Source of the DNA: Nannocystis punicea
GTDB lineage: Bacteria > Myxococcota_A > Polyangia > Nannocystales > Nannocystaceae
Assembly: GCF_026965555.1 (NCBI RefSeq)
Contig: NZ_CP114040.1
Span: 11,610,001 to 11,674,000, forward strand
DNA: 64,000 nt
Reading direction: 5' to 3'
Shown here one piece after another: positions 9,308 to 18,615 of this stretch (positions are counted from its first letter, which is position 1; each line of letters starts with the position of its first letter). A model generated the notes under the pieces. The model searched no databases. It was given only the letters and a program-made list of their open reading frames with translations, and had not been told where the DNA came from. The position numbers were made by a program, and so were the translations under genes.

Positions 9308-9730
9308 GTGAACCGAGACGAGTTCGAGGCGATCCGTGACATACCCGATAAGGTCATCGAGACCAACATCAAGCTGTCCCAACGAGCTAACACAGCGCCG
9401 GCGCGTGTCGCGGACGGGATCGTGATCCAGAACTCGAGTGGCGTGGCGCTGCGGCTCAACATCTCTTTCAACCCAGAGAGCGGCGCGAAGACCCTCAACG
9501 TCTGCGCGGCCGGCGTCGGTCCCATCTGCCGCCTTGATGTTGACGGCCCGGCTCACCGTCCTGCCGGCCGTTCTCACAAGCACTCTCTGCAGACTCCGCG
9601 TTGCCCTGGGAAGAACCTCCCTACCGGAGTGCAGGATCGTCCAGAACTTAGCGGCCAGACAATCTCCGAGCTATTTCTGCTATTCTGCAAGCTTGCCAAG
9701 ATCGAGCATCGCGGGACCTTTGAGCAATGA
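9308..9730 (+). CDS. Small protein of a DUF6978-like type, first gene of cassette
   Basis: A 140-residue protein with GTG start. A core strand VALRLNISFNPESG is followed by CRLDVDGPAHRPAGRSHKHS and a C-terminal helical stretch ISELFLLFCKLAKIEH. The RLD-x-Gly-x-x-His arrangement recalls proteins of the DUF6978 type that often sit next to DUF1828/DUF1829 genes, but I recognise it only loosely. Its TGA overlaps the ATG of the next gene (ATGA at 9727), so translation is coupled. Base composition is clearly lower in GC than the surroundings and codons such as AGC/TCT/CTA/ACA are common, which points to acquisition. Function unknown. Confidence 0.6.
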   Translation: MNRDEFEAIRDIPDKVIETNIKLSQRANTAPARVADGIVIQNSSGVALRLNISFNPESGAKTLNVCAAGVGPICRLDVDGPAHRPAGRSHKHSLQTPRCPGKNLPTGVQDRPELSGQTISELFLLFCKLAKIEHRGTFEQ

Positions 9731-10494
9731 TCGCTGCATCTGACATTAAGGCCGTGCTCTGCGGTAACTCTCTTGTAGGAGAGATCGATCGGGTAGGCCA
9801 GCGCCTCCGCTGCGAGACGGCCTTCCTCTACCCAGATGGTTCATCGGTAGACGTGTTCGTCTGGGAAACGGACCCGCTCTTTCCACGCCTGCTCCTGAGT
9901 GACCTCGGGCAGACAGTGACCTGGCTCTTGGACATGCAGGTCAAGCCGTGGCAATCGAAGCGTCGCCAACAACTACTACAGGACGCCATTCAGCTTTACG
10001 GTGTCCGACAGGCTGGCGGTGCCTTGGAGCTTCCAATTGAATCCCGGGCAGAGCTAGTTTCTGGGATCATTCGGCTCGGGCAAGCATGCGTACGGGTTGC
10101 TGATCTGTTCTACACGCGGAAGAGCAACCTTCAGACCAATTTCTCTGAAGAGGTCGAAGAGTTCTTCTCTGACGTGGCTTTGCCATACGACATCGACTGC
10201 GAGCTCGAAGGACGTGGTGGTCGGCGTGTAAAGGTCGACTTCGTCGTCCGCAATAAGCTGGATTCAATGGTGCTGACCCTTGCCCCGGGACATAGCGCTC
10301 ATCAAGCGCATACCGCCTCAAACGAGGTGTTTCGCAAGTGGTACGACCTGTCCGGACGGCCGGAGCAGCGGGTCACTGTCTTCGATGATCGGATCGACGC
10401 ATACAGAAATGAGGACTTGGAGCGAATCCGTGAGCAGTCCGACCTCATCGGCATCTCTGACCCTAAAACCCTGTACGAATTGCTAGCGGCTTGA
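9727..10494 (+). CDS. DUF1828/DUF1829-domain protein, second gene of cassette
   Basis: A 255-residue protein. The N-terminal half (~15-95) matches the DUF1828 pattern: FLYPDGSSVDVFVW followed by LLLSDLGQTVTWLLD. The C-terminal half (~155-240) fits DUF1829, with RRVKVDFVVRN and a segment ending VTVFDDRIDAYR. Both are domains of unknown function that commonly occur together and near mobile DNA. The C-terminal beta-rich core with VDFVV could be a nuclease-like fold, but the usual catalytic E-x-K is not apparent, so I make no functional claim. It is translationally coupled to the preceding gene and touches the following HEAT gene (TTGA). Low GC matches the upstream partner. Confidence 0.72.
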   Translation: MIAASDIKAVLCGNSLVGEIDRVGQRLRCETAFLYPDGSSVDVFVWETDPLFPRLLLSDLGQTVTWLLDMQVKPWQSKRRQQLLQDAIQLYGVRQAGGALELPIESRAELVSGIIRLGQACVRVADLFYTRKSNLQTNFSEEVEEFFSDVALPYDIDCELEGRGGRRVKVDFVVRNKLDSMVLTLAPGHSAHQAHTASNEVFRKWYDLSGRPEQRVTVFDDRIDAYRNEDLERIREQSDLIGISDPKTLYELLAA

Positions 10495-11135
10495 CGAATT
10501 GGCCTCTCCCCTCGCTCGACGATCACCGGCGGCACGCGAGCTTCGTCGCCGCCCTGCGCGAGCTCGCGACCGACGCGCAGGCCGGGGTGCAGCACCGCCT
10601 GCAGGGGCTCGAGCATCTGTGGCGGGACATTTCGCCGACGCGTTCGCTCAAGCGCCGCGAGCTGCCGCGCCGCGCCATCGTCCCCACGGCGGACGATGTC
10701 GCCTGCGTGGCGCGCTTCGCCGTCCATCCGTCCTCCGAGGTCCGGCGGTGGGTGTTCCAGGCGCTGCGGCACGCGACTGCCCACCGCGAACGGTCCGCGC
10801 CGGTCGTGCGTGGGGGGCTCGTCGATTTCTCGCCGGCGGTGCAGATCCACGCGGCCGTCGCGGCGCATCGCCTCGGCCTGGGCGAGCCTCTCGAGGCCGA
10901 GTTGCTCGCGGCTCTGGACAGCCCGACGTGGACGGTCCGCTGGTACGCCGCCGCCGCGCTGGCGACGACGGCCCGACGCGACCGGGCGGCCGAGGTGTTC
11001 GCCGCTTCGTATCCCGAGCGGCGAGGGCCGCACTCCAGCGAATACGACTTCCACGCCGAGACGTGGCGAAAGCTGGCCGTCGTGTTCGATCCGCCGACGC
11101 CTGCGATCGCCGCCCGCCTCGCGGCGGGCACGTAG
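10491..11135 (+). CDS. HEAT-repeat protein
   Basis: A 214-residue alpha-helical protein with HEAT-type pairs: DVACVARFAVHPSSEVRRWVFQALRHATAH (~65-95), then VQIHAAVAAHRLGLGEPLEAELLAALDSPTWTVRWYAAAALATTA. It is a probable protein-binding scaffold with no catalytic motif. The only start that captures the N terminus is TTG at 10491, overlapping the stop of the DUF1828 gene. Codon use jumps back to the very GC-rich native pattern within a few codons, so this may be a resident gene whose 5' end was replaced when the cassette arrived, or a coupled third member. Without homologues I cannot decide. Confidence 0.6.
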   Translation: MTNWPLPSLDDHRRHASFVAALRELATDAQAGVQHRLQGLEHLWRDISPTRSLKRRELPRRAIVPTADDVACVARFAVHPSSEVRRWVFQALRHATAHRERSAPVVRGGLVDFSPAVQIHAAVAAHRLGLGEPLEAELLAALDSPTWTVRWYAAAALATTARRDRAAEVFAASYPERRGPHSSEYDFHAETWRKLAVVFDPPTPAIAARLAAGT

Positions 11136-11363
11136 CCCGCGGGACGTCAACTCCGCGGCCCTGCTCTCGGCGAGCGCGCCGACCTCCCCGTTGCCCTCGT
11201 CTGCGAGGGCCGGGTCGCTCTACTCCGGCGTGGCCTCCTGCTCGGCCAATCTCGGGTTCCAGCGCATGCGCTGTTCGCCGACAACGAGCCACGCCTGCTG
11301 CGCCGACACCCATGCTAGACGGCTTCCCGAGCTCGTCCGCAGCGGGCTTCAGCACGACAATTT

Positions 11364-11411
11364 AAATGTCTTTGAGGACATGCTCCTTCAAGCATGTCCT
11401 TTACGACATTT
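11364..11411. terminator. Two-tier hairpin between convergent genes
   Basis: A perfect 10-bp stem AGGACATGCT/AGCATGTCCT (11375-11384 with 11391-11400, loop ccttca) sits inside an outer 7-bp stem AAATGTC/GACATTT. It ends 3 bases before the histidine-kinase stop and downstream of the HEAT gene, so it probably terminates transcription from both sides. It is built from the dispersed GGACATG/CATGTCC element. Confidence 0.7.
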
Positions 11412-11413
11412 TA

Positions 11414-12624
11414 CTAAACTTGTTCGCGCGGCAGGGTCAGCGTGAAGGTCGAGCCGCGGCCGGGTTCGCTCTCGGCGACGATCTCGCCGCCCATGAGCCG
11501 CGCGTAGCGGCGGCTGATGGCGAGGCCGAGGCCGGAGCCGCGGAGCTCGGCCTCGTGGTCGCCGTGGACCTGCGAAAAGTCCTGGAACAGCAGGCCGAGC
11601 TTGTCCCTGGCGATGCCGACGCCGGTGTCGCGCACGCGCACTGCGATCGTGCGCTCGCCCGGCTCGAGGGTCACGTCGACGGAGCCGCGCTCGGTGAAGC
11701 GGATCGCGTTGGCGACCAGGTTGTAGACGATCTGGCGCACGCGGGTCGCGTCGGCGACGATCGGCGCCGGGCCGCGGGCGACGTCGAGGGCGACCGAGCG
11801 GCCGCGCAGGAGCGGGCGCACGGTCGCCTCGATGTCGGCGAGCATCTCGCCGAGGTCGAACGGGCGCGGGCGCAGGCGCGGCTGGTCGAGCTCCAGCTGG
11901 GCGTAGCCGAGGATGTCTTCGACGACCTCGAGCAGGTGCGAGCCGGCGCGGTGGATCGCGCGGAGGTCGTCGGCGGTGCCGTCGAGCGCGCCGGCGGGGC
12001 CCTCGAGCAGGAGCTCGCTGAGGCCGAGGATCCCACCGAGCGGGGTGCGCAGCTCGTGGCCCATGGTGGCGAGGAACACGTCCTTGGCGCGCACGCCGGC
12101 GAGCGCCCGGTCGCGCGCGTGGCCCAGGTCGACGAGCTTGCGCCGCAGCTCGAGCTGGGCGATCACCTGCCGCCCGAGCACCGCGAGGCCCTGGCGCTGC
12201 ACCCCGTCGAGGTGGCGAGGCACGCGATCGATCACGCACAGGGTGCCGAGCGCGAAGCCCTCGGCGTTGACCAGCGGCGCGCCGGCGTAGAAGCGATGTT
12301 CGGCTGCGACACCACCAGCGGGTTGTCGGCGAAGCGCGGGTCGGCGCTCGCGTCCTCGACCTCGAACACCCCGGCTTGCAAGATCGCGTGCGCGCAGAAG
12401 GCGATGTCGCGCGGCGTCTCGGCGGCGTCGAGGCCGACCCGCGCCTTGAACCACTGCCGCCCGGCGTCGACCAGGCTGACCAGCGCGATCGGGGTGCCGC
12501 ACAGCTCCGAGGCGAAGCGCGTCAGCTCGTCGAAGTCGGCCTCGGGCGCGCTGTCGAGGACGGCGTAGCCGCGCAGCGCCGCCAGTCGCTCGGGTTCATC
12601 CTGCGGGGGCGGGGCGACCTTCAT
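11414..12624 (-). CDS. GAF-domain sensor histidine kinase, interrupted by a 1-base frameshift
   Basis: The two reading frames together make a ~400-residue cytosolic histidine kinase. An N-terminal GAF domain runs from PERLAALRGYAVLDSAPEADFD through DIAFCAHAIL to FYAGAPLVNAEGFALGTLCVIDRVPR. The kinase follows with the H-box MGHELRTPLGGILGLSELL, N-box RQIVYNLVANAIRF, and G-boxes DTGVGIARDK and GSGLGLAISRRYA. The frame breaks at about 12295: AACATC-GCTTCTAC lacks one C relative to the expected codons for N-I-R-F-Y. No membrane segments or receiver domain are seen. Because only one C is missing from a short run, an assembly error is as likely as a real pseudogene. If real, the GAF part and the kinase are separate polypeptides. 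Confidence 0.85.
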
Positions 12625-12772
12625 GATCCCCAGCGTAGGCGACGCCCCAGGGGCCCAGCAATACGGTCCCCCGCGGCCGAGCGTCGCGCCGTCTGCGCCT
12701 GCGCTTCGGGGCGCACCGGAGCTGGCTCTTGAGACATCTGGTGCACGGCGCGCGCGGACAGCCGTCCGACCT

Positions 12773-12838
12773 GTCCGTTGCGACAGGTCCTCTCGGCGTC
12801 ACGGACACGCGTCCGAACATGACCGCGAGGACATGTCC
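12773..12838. repeat. Palindrome cluster downstream of kinase operon
   Basis: Three consecutive dispersed-family palindromes: ACCTGTC-cgttgc-GACAGGT (12774-12793), CGGAC-acgc-GTCCG (~12802-12815) and the perfect 10-mer GGACATGTCC at 12829-12838. They lie just past the stop codon of the downstream kinase gene, where a terminator for the kinase pair would be expected. Confidence 0.6.
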
Positions 12839-12844
12839 GAATGT

Positions 12845-15754
12845 TCAGCCGCTCTTGCGCTCGAGCAGCCAGGCGTCGACGGCGGCGACCATGCGGACGT
12901 CGCTGGCGGCGGCGGCGAGGGCGCGGGCCTCCTCGGCCACGTGTTCGGCGCGTTCGCTCTGGCCGGCGCCGGCGAGCGAGCGGGCCAGGCGGAACGCGCT
13001 GGCGTAGCGGAGGGACGGCTGGACCAGCTCCCCGCGGGCGCTGGCGACCGCGTACGCGCGCTCGGCGACGGTGACTGCCTCGGCGGTTCGGCCGGCGCCG
13101 GCGAGGATCTCGGCGAGGACCTCGAGCGCGCTGGCGAGGTAGGGCTCGTCGTCGCCCCACGCGCGCTCGGCGTCGACCACGGTCGCGCGGATCTCCGCCT
13201 CCGCCCCGGCGAGATCGCCCTGGCGCAGCAGCGCTTGCGCCAGCCACACCCGCAGCTTGAACAGCTCCGGGTGGAGCGGGCGCGCGTCGATCGGCAGGCC
13301 CACCGCCGCGCTGTTCGCCCCCGCGAGCGCGCGGCGGATCATCCGCTCGGCCTGCGCGGGGTCGTCGCGCTGCATCAGCGCCTCGACCGCGCCGGTCGTC
13401 AGCTGCAGCGCGATCAGGCTGTCGTCGGGCACCAGGCCGACGATGCCGCGCTGCGAGCGGGCGAAGATCGCCGCGGCCGCGCCGGCCTCGCCGTGGCGCA
13501 GCGCCAGCAGGCCGGCCGAGCGCAGGCTGGCGGCGAACTCGGGGTGGCGCTGGCAGCAGCCGACGTCGACCGGGACGTCGGCGGCGTCCTTGGCCGCGAC
13601 CAGAGTCTGGTAGCTGACCGGGTTGGCCATCGTCGCGCCCGGGTCGCACAGGCGCTCGCGCAGGGTCGCCAGGGCGCGGTCGACGTGCTGCGCGGCCTTG
13701 TCGAGCTGACCGAGGCTGGTGGCCGCGTCGGCGGCGAGGCGGAACAGCACGCTGACCTCGGGCAGGTGCGACGAGCCGGCCTGCTCGTGCAAGGCGATCG
13801 CGCGCTCGAAGTGGGCCAGGGCCTCGGCGTTGCGGCCGGTGGCGAGGGCGACCTGGCCCTGGGCCTCGGCCAGCGCGGCGCGCTGGGGCGGCGCGCCGCC
13901 CCGGGCCAGCAGCGCGTCGACGTGACGGACCCATCGCTCGGCGGCGCTGAAGTCGGCGAGGTGCTCTCCGGTGACCTGGACCAGCTCGGTGGCGGCGGCG
14001 ATCGCCACCCGCTCGCGGCCCGACTCGAGGGCCGCGAAGTAAGCTGTCTGAAGGGACAGGAGCGCGTCCTTCGGCCGGCCGCTGCTGACCAGCACGCGGC
14101 CGCGCGTCAGCTCGTAGTCGGCGCGCAGCGGCAGCTGGCCGTCGGGCAGCGCGAGCGCGTCGAGGACCGCCAGCGCCTCGGAGAACTTGCCGGCGAGGCG
14201 GTGCGACTCGGCGCGGGCGATCGCCGCGTGCTGCTCGGCGAGGGTGCGCGCCAGCTCGGGGTCCTCGGGCGGCGCGGCGCGGCGCTGCAGCTCGAGCGGG
14301 TCGGCGCACGACTGCGGCGACTCGAGCCCGGCCACCAGGTCGGACGCGTGCACCGCGAACGCCACGTCGGGGCGGCCGAACAGGTCGAGCACGGCCTGGA
14401 AGTCGCGCAGGCGCTCGCCGAGGCAGGCCCGGCGCAGCTCGTACAGCGCGGTCGACTGCTCGTGGCGGACCTCGGCGGCCACGCAGGCGTCGGCGGCCAC
14501 GTCGGCCCAGCGCTCGGCGTACTCGTCGTACTGGCGGCGCGCGACCGTCCACGACTGCGCGACCGTCGGGTCGACCGCGCGCAGCGAGGCGCCGATGCCG
14601 TGGAAGCGGGCCGGGCTCCACACCTCGGCGACCTCCTGCCGGGCCCGGTCCTCGCACACCTGGATGTTCACACCTGTCTGATAGGACAGGCCGATGCCGA
14701 CCGCGCCGAACGCCGCGGTGAGGCCGGCGGCGGCCAACCACGCGCTGCGGCGGGGCTCGACCACGCGGTCGATGGCGGCGATGAACGCGTCCATCGACGG
14801 GTAGCGGTGCTCGGGGCGGACCTGCAGGCCGCGCAGCACGACGTACCGCAGCGCGCGCGGGACCTTGGCGCCGCCGGGGTCGCGGAGCTGGCCGGCGAGC
14901 ACGGCGCGCATCAGCTCGGCGAGCGAGTCGCCGGGGAACGGGCGGCTGCGGAACAGCGCCTCGTAGAGGGCGACGCACAGGGCGAACTGGTCGGAGCGGG
15001 CGTCGGCCCGGTCGCCGCGGAACTGCTCCGGGGCCATGTACGCCGGCGTGCCGATCAGCGAGCCGGTGATCGTCAGCGACGCGTCGAGGGCGCGCAGGCT
15101 GGCGGCCGCGCCCGAGCCGAGGCTGCTGTCGAGATCGCGGGTGCGCTCGAGGTCGGCGAACAGCTGCGGGTCGCCCTCGGCGCGGGCCAGGCCGAAGTCG
15201 AGCACGCGCACGCGGCCGTCGTCGCCGACCATCGCGTTCTGCGGCTTGAAGTCGCGGTGGACCAGCCCGGCCTCGTGCGCGGCGGCCAGGCCCGAGGCGG
15301 CCTGGCGGAACACGTCGACGAGCTCGCGCCAGGTCCTCTGCTGTCTCTTGAGCCATGTACTCAAGGTCACGCCGTGGACGAACTCCATGGCGATGTAGAC
15401 CTGGTCGAGGTGGGTCCCGACCTCGTGGACGCTGACGATGTTGGGGTGCGACAGGCGGGCCATCGCCTGGGCCTCGCGCAGCAGGCGGGTGCGGGCCTCG
15501 ACCACGTCGGCGGTCGCCTCGGCGTGGAGCAGCTTGACCGCGACCTTGCGCTCGAGCTCCTCGTCGTAGGCGGCGTAGACGACCCCGGTGCCGCCGCGGC
15601 CGAGCTCGCGCAGCACCGTGAACCGGCCGATCTTCGCCGGCGTCGCCGGCTCGTCGAACAGGCTGGCCATGATCGCCTGCTTGACGCGCTCGTTGGCGAA
15701 GTCGCCCTCGACCTGCGGGCGCAGGGCCTCGGGCGAGAGGGTGGGCCCGTTCAT
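12845..15754 (-). CDS. Serine/threonine protein kinase with TPR-like C-terminal region
   Basis: A 969-residue membrane kinase. The Hanks-type domain spans ~43-330 (GRGGTGVVYAAYD, Lys74 in VAVKLL, HRDFKPQN with Asp168, DFGLARAE, GTPAYMAPEQ). One transmembrane helix follows (~345-365, SAWLAAAGLTAAFGAVGIGL). The long extracytoplasmic or C-terminal part is helical with TPR-type pairs, for example GRNAEALAHFERAIALHEQAG and GRTAEAVTVAERAYAVA. All catalytic residues are present. Its ATG overlaps the TGA of the upstream paralogue (ATGA at 15751-15754), so the two are translated from one message and probably act together. Such kinases in myxobacteria are typically sensors with TPR output or docking; the partner is unknown. 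Confidence 0.94.
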   Translation of the reverse strand: MNGPTLSPEALRPQVEGDFANERVKQAIMASLFDEPATPAKIGRFTVLRELGRGGTGVVYAAYDEELERKVAVKLLHAEATADVVEARTRLLREAQAMARLSHPNIVSVHEVGTHLDQVYIAMEFVHGVTLSTWLKRQQRTWRELVDVFRQAASGLAAAHEAGLVHRDFKPQNAMVGDDGRVRVLDFGLARAEGDPQLFADLERTRDLDSSLGSGAAASLRALDASLTITGSLIGTPAYMAPEQFRGDRADARSDQFALCVALYEALFRSRPFPGDSLAELMRAVLAGQLRDPGGAKVPRALRYVVLRGLQVRPEHRYPSMDAFIAAIDRVVEPRRSAWLAAAGLTAAFGAVGIGLSYQTGVNIQVCEDRARQEVAEVWSPARFHGIGASLRAVDPTVAQSWTVARRQYDEYAERWADVAADACVAAEVRHEQSTALYELRRACLGERLRDFQAVLDLFGRPDVAFAVHASDLVAGLESPQSCADPLELQRRAAPPEDPELARTLAEQHAAIARAESHRLAGKFSEALAVLDALALPDGQLPLRADYELTRGRVLVSSGRPKDALLSLQTAYFAALESGRERVAIAAATELVQVTGEHLADFSAAERWVRHVDALLARGGAPPQRAALAEAQGQVALATGRNAEALAHFERAIALHEQAGSSHLPEVSVLFRLAADAATSLGQLDKAAQHVDRALATLRERLCDPGATMANPVSYQTLVAAKDAADVPVDVGCCQRHPEFAASLRSAGLLALRHGEAGAAAAIFARSQRGIVGLVPDDSLIALQLTTGAVEALMQRDDPAQAERMIRRALAGANSAAVGLPIDARPLHPELFKLRVWLAQALLRQGDLAGAEAEIRATVVDAERAWGDDEPYLASALEVLAEILAGAGRTAEAVTVAERAYAVASARGELVQPSLRYASAFRLARSLAGAGQSERAEHVAEEARALAAAASDVRMVAAVDAWLLERKSG

Positions 15755-18615
15755 CCGTGACCTCCGCGCTTCTGGACCAGCCTGGTGAGGAGCTCGTCGA
15801 TGTCGGACACCCAGTTCTTGGCGTCCTTGCCCTGCTTGACCGCGAATTCGCGGGCCTCGCGGACCAGACCGACCGCGCGCGCGTCCTCGCCGACCCCGGC
15901 CAACGAGGCCCCGAGGTGCCAGATCGCGTAGTAGCGCCAGTGCTCGTTGGCCGGGTTGGGATCGCGGCGGATCAGCGCCAGCGCCCGCTCGGCGTAGGCG
16001 ACCGCGGGCGCCGGGCGACCCTCGAGGCGGTTCAGCTCGGACAGGTTGAGCAGCACCTGCGTGAGCCGCGGGTCGCTGCTGCCCCAGCTCCGCTCGGCGC
16101 GCGCCAGCAGGGCGGTCAACGCGGCCTCGGCCTCTTCCGGCCGCTTCAACTTGCGCGCCAGCATGGCGAGGGCGTTGTGCACCTCGTAGGTGTCGCCGAG
16201 CAGGCGGTCGCTCGAGCGCTCGAGCACCGCCAGCGCCTCGCGCATCGGCTGCTCGGCCAGCTCTTCCTGCATCATCACCTCGTGGGTGTAGGCGGTGTTG
16301 AACCACAGGGTCATGTAGATGTGGTTGCGCTGGTCGGCGAGGTCGACCGCGGCGTCGAGCCCCTCCTTGAACACCGCCAGCGCGCGCTCGTACTGGCCGT
16401 CGACCCGCAGCGCCAGGCCGAGGCTGTTGTGGACCATCGCCACGTCGGGGTGCTGCGGGCCGAGCTTGGCCCGCATGAGGGCCAGCGCGCGCTCCTGCTG
16501 GGCGATGCCCAGCTTGTTCTCGCCGGTGTTGATGAGGTGGTCGCCGTAGAAGCGCAGCGTCCTGGCGAAGTCGACCGTGTCCTCCTGGCCGGCCGCGTGG
16601 TAGAGGCGCATCGCCTCGGTGAGGGCCTTGCGACCCTCGCCGTGCTCGCGGGCGAGGTTGGCGATCGCCCCCCGGACCGTCAGCGCGCGGGCGCGGCGGA
16701 TCGGGTCGTCGCTGCGAGCGGCGTAGATCTCGGCGTGCCTCAGCCAGTCGCGGCTGGCGAACGCGTCGTGCAGGCGACGGCCGACCACGTAGGCCAGCCG
16801 CGTCGCGGCGTCGATCGCCACCTCCTGGTGGCCGGCGGCGATGGCGAAGAAGAACGCGTCCTCGAAGGCTTTCCGCGCGCCGAGGTAGTCGCCGTCGTTC
16901 TCGCGCACCGAGCCGCGGCGGAACGCCAGCTCGGCGTGCACCGGCGGGTAGTCGATCCCGGCCGCGGCCGCCTCGGCGGCGTCCAGCAGCAGCAGCGCCT
17001 CGGCGAAGCGGCCGGTGAGCTCGAGCGTCTCGGCGCGGCCCAGCTCCGAGCGCGCGGCGCCCACCTCGTCGGCCACCGCCGCGTCGGGCGGCCGTACCTT
17101 GGCGAGCAGGTACTTGTCCTCGCTGCACTGGCCGATGGCCGGCAGGCTCGCCGTCAGCTCGTCGACCTTGGCGACCAGCATGTCGTCGGGGTGCTCGAAC
17201 ATGTCGATCGCCGCCGCCAGGCGGTCGCGCCGCTCGGCCAGGCAGGTCATGCGCAGGTCGAGCTGCTCGGCCGACTCCTGGCGGCACGCCTCGCCGTAGG
17301 CGCGGGCCCACTGCGCGGCGTAGTCGTCGAACACCGCGGCGGCGCGCGCCCACGCGGCCCCGGCCTGGGCCACCCCCGACGACTCGGCGACCGCCGCCAG
17401 GCGAACGGGGACCTCGTGGTTCCACACCGCCGCCAGGCGCTCCTCGCCGCTGCACGCCTCGTCGAACGCACCTGACTGATAGGCCAGGCCGACGCCGCCG
17501 CCGAGCAGGGTGGCCGCCACGCCGGCGGCGATCGCCCACGAGCGGCGGACCGGCGGGCGGGCGAACTTCGCCAGCTCGGCGAGCAGCGGGCGCATGCTCG
17601 GCCAGCGGTGGGCCGGGTCGCGCGAGAGGCCGCGCAGCAGCAGCGCGCGGACGGCCCGCGGCACCCCGGCCGGCGCCGGCAGGTCGCGGACCTGGCCGGC
17701 GAGCACGCTCGACATCAGCTCGGCCAGGGTGTCGCCCTTGAACGGGCGCTCGCGGTAGGCCGCCTCGAACAGGGCGACGCAGAACGCGAACTGGTCGGCG
17801 CGGGCGTCGACGCGGCCGCCGAGGAACTGCTCCGGCGACATGTACGCCGGCGTGCCGAGCATGACGCCGGTGACCGTGATCGAGGCGTCGAGCGAGCGCA
17901 AGTTGGCGACCGCGGAGGTGTGCTCCTCGGCGGGTCGCATGTCCCCGAGGCCAGGTGCCGGCCCGGGCTCGAGCTCGGCGCGGGCCAGGCCGAAGTCGAG
18001 CACGCGCGCGCGGCCGTCGCTGCCGACCATCACGTTGGCCGGCTTGAAGTCGCGGTGGACCAGCCCGGCCTCGTGCGCCGCGTGCAGCCCCGAGCCGGCC
18101 TGGACGAACATCGCCGCGACCTCGGCGAAGCTGCGCCGCTGTCTCTTGAGCCATGAATGAAGGGTCATGCCGTGGACGAACTCCATCGCCACGTAGACCT
18201 GGCGGCCGAACGTCCCGACCTCGTGCACGCCGACGATGTTGGCGTGCGACACCCGGGCCATCGCCTGGGCCTCGCGCATCAGGCGGAGGCGCGCGATGTC
18301 CTCGCGGGTCTCGGAGTGCAGCAGCTTGACCGCGACCTTGCGGTCGAGCTGCTCGTCGAAGGCGGCGTAGACCACCCCGGTGCCGCCGCGCCCGAGCTCG
18401 CGCAGCACGGTGAAGCGGCCGATCTTCGCCGGCGCCGGCACGTCCTCGACGCGCGGCGGGCGGGCGATCGGCCGCGTGTCGGCCGGCGCGATCGGGATCA
18501 GCGTGGGCGCGTTCGGGTCGACCTGCCGACCGTCGGGCGTGGCGCCTGCGGGCGTGTGCTGCAGGGTCTGCTCCCCCGACGTGGAGGACGACAACGCGCG
18601 GATTCGGTCTGGCAT
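15751..18615 (-). CDS. Serine/threonine protein kinase with TPR C-terminal region
   Basis: A 954-residue paralogue of the downstream kinase. A ~60-residue Pro/Thr-rich leader is followed by the kinase domain (~65-350: GRGGTGVVYAAFD, Lys97 in VAVKLL, HRDFKPAN with Asp189, DFGLARAE, GTPAYMSPEQ) and a transmembrane helix (~359-380). The long tail has recognisable TPRs of the kinesin-light-chain type, such as NKLGIAQQERALALMRAKLGPQHPDVAMVHNSLGLALR and a VAYAERALALIRR repeat. First gene of a two-kinase operon with four-base overlap. It is divergent from the ECF sigma factor at 19305 across 689 bp, a frequent myxobacterial arrangement. ATG 18613-18615 is chosen as the first start in a well-behaved codon context. 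Confidence 0.95.
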   Translation of the reverse strand: MPDRIRALSSSTSGEQTLQHTPAGATPDGRQVDPNAPTLIPIAPADTRPIARPPRVEDVPAPAKIGRFTVLRELGRGGTGVVYAAFDEQLDRKVAVKLLHSETREDIARLRLMREAQAMARVSHANIVGVHEVGTFGRQVYVAMEFVHGMTLHSWLKRQRRSFAEVAAMFVQAGSGLHAAHEAGLVHRDFKPANVMVGSDGRARVLDFGLARAELEPGPAPGLGDMRPAEEHTSAVANLRSLDASITVTGVMLGTPAYMSPEQFLGGRVDARADQFAFCVALFEAAYRERPFKGDTLAELMSSVLAGQVRDLPAPAGVPRAVRALLLRGLSRDPAHRWPSMRPLLAELAKFARPPVRRSWAIAAGVAATLLGGGVGLAYQSGAFDEACSGEERLAAVWNHEVPVRLAAVAESSGVAQAGAAWARAAAVFDDYAAQWARAYGEACRQESAEQLDLRMTCLAERRDRLAAAIDMFEHPDDMLVAKVDELTASLPAIGQCSEDKYLLAKVRPPDAAVADEVGAARSELGRAETLELTGRFAEALLLLDAAEAAAAGIDYPPVHAELAFRRGSVRENDGDYLGARKAFEDAFFFAIAAGHQEVAIDAATRLAYVVGRRLHDAFASRDWLRHAEIYAARSDDPIRRARALTVRGAIANLAREHGEGRKALTEAMRLYHAAGQEDTVDFARTLRFYGDHLINTGENKLGIAQQERALALMRAKLGPQHPDVAMVHNSLGLALRVDGQYERALAVFKEGLDAAVDLADQRNHIYMTLWFNTAYTHEVMMQEELAEQPMREALAVLERSSDRLLGDTYEVHNALAMLARKLKRPEEAEAALTALLARAERSWGSSDPRLTQVLLNLSELNRLEGRPAPAVAYAERALALIRRDPNPANEHWRYYAIWHLGASLAGVGEDARAVGLVREAREFAVKQGKDAKNWVSDIDELLTRLVQKRGGHG

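Noticed and set aside
12621..18154. Very long readings that span the two kinase genes or run past their starts
   Set aside because: The kinase proteins start inside them at ATG positions with proper family N termini; the extra parts have no protein character.
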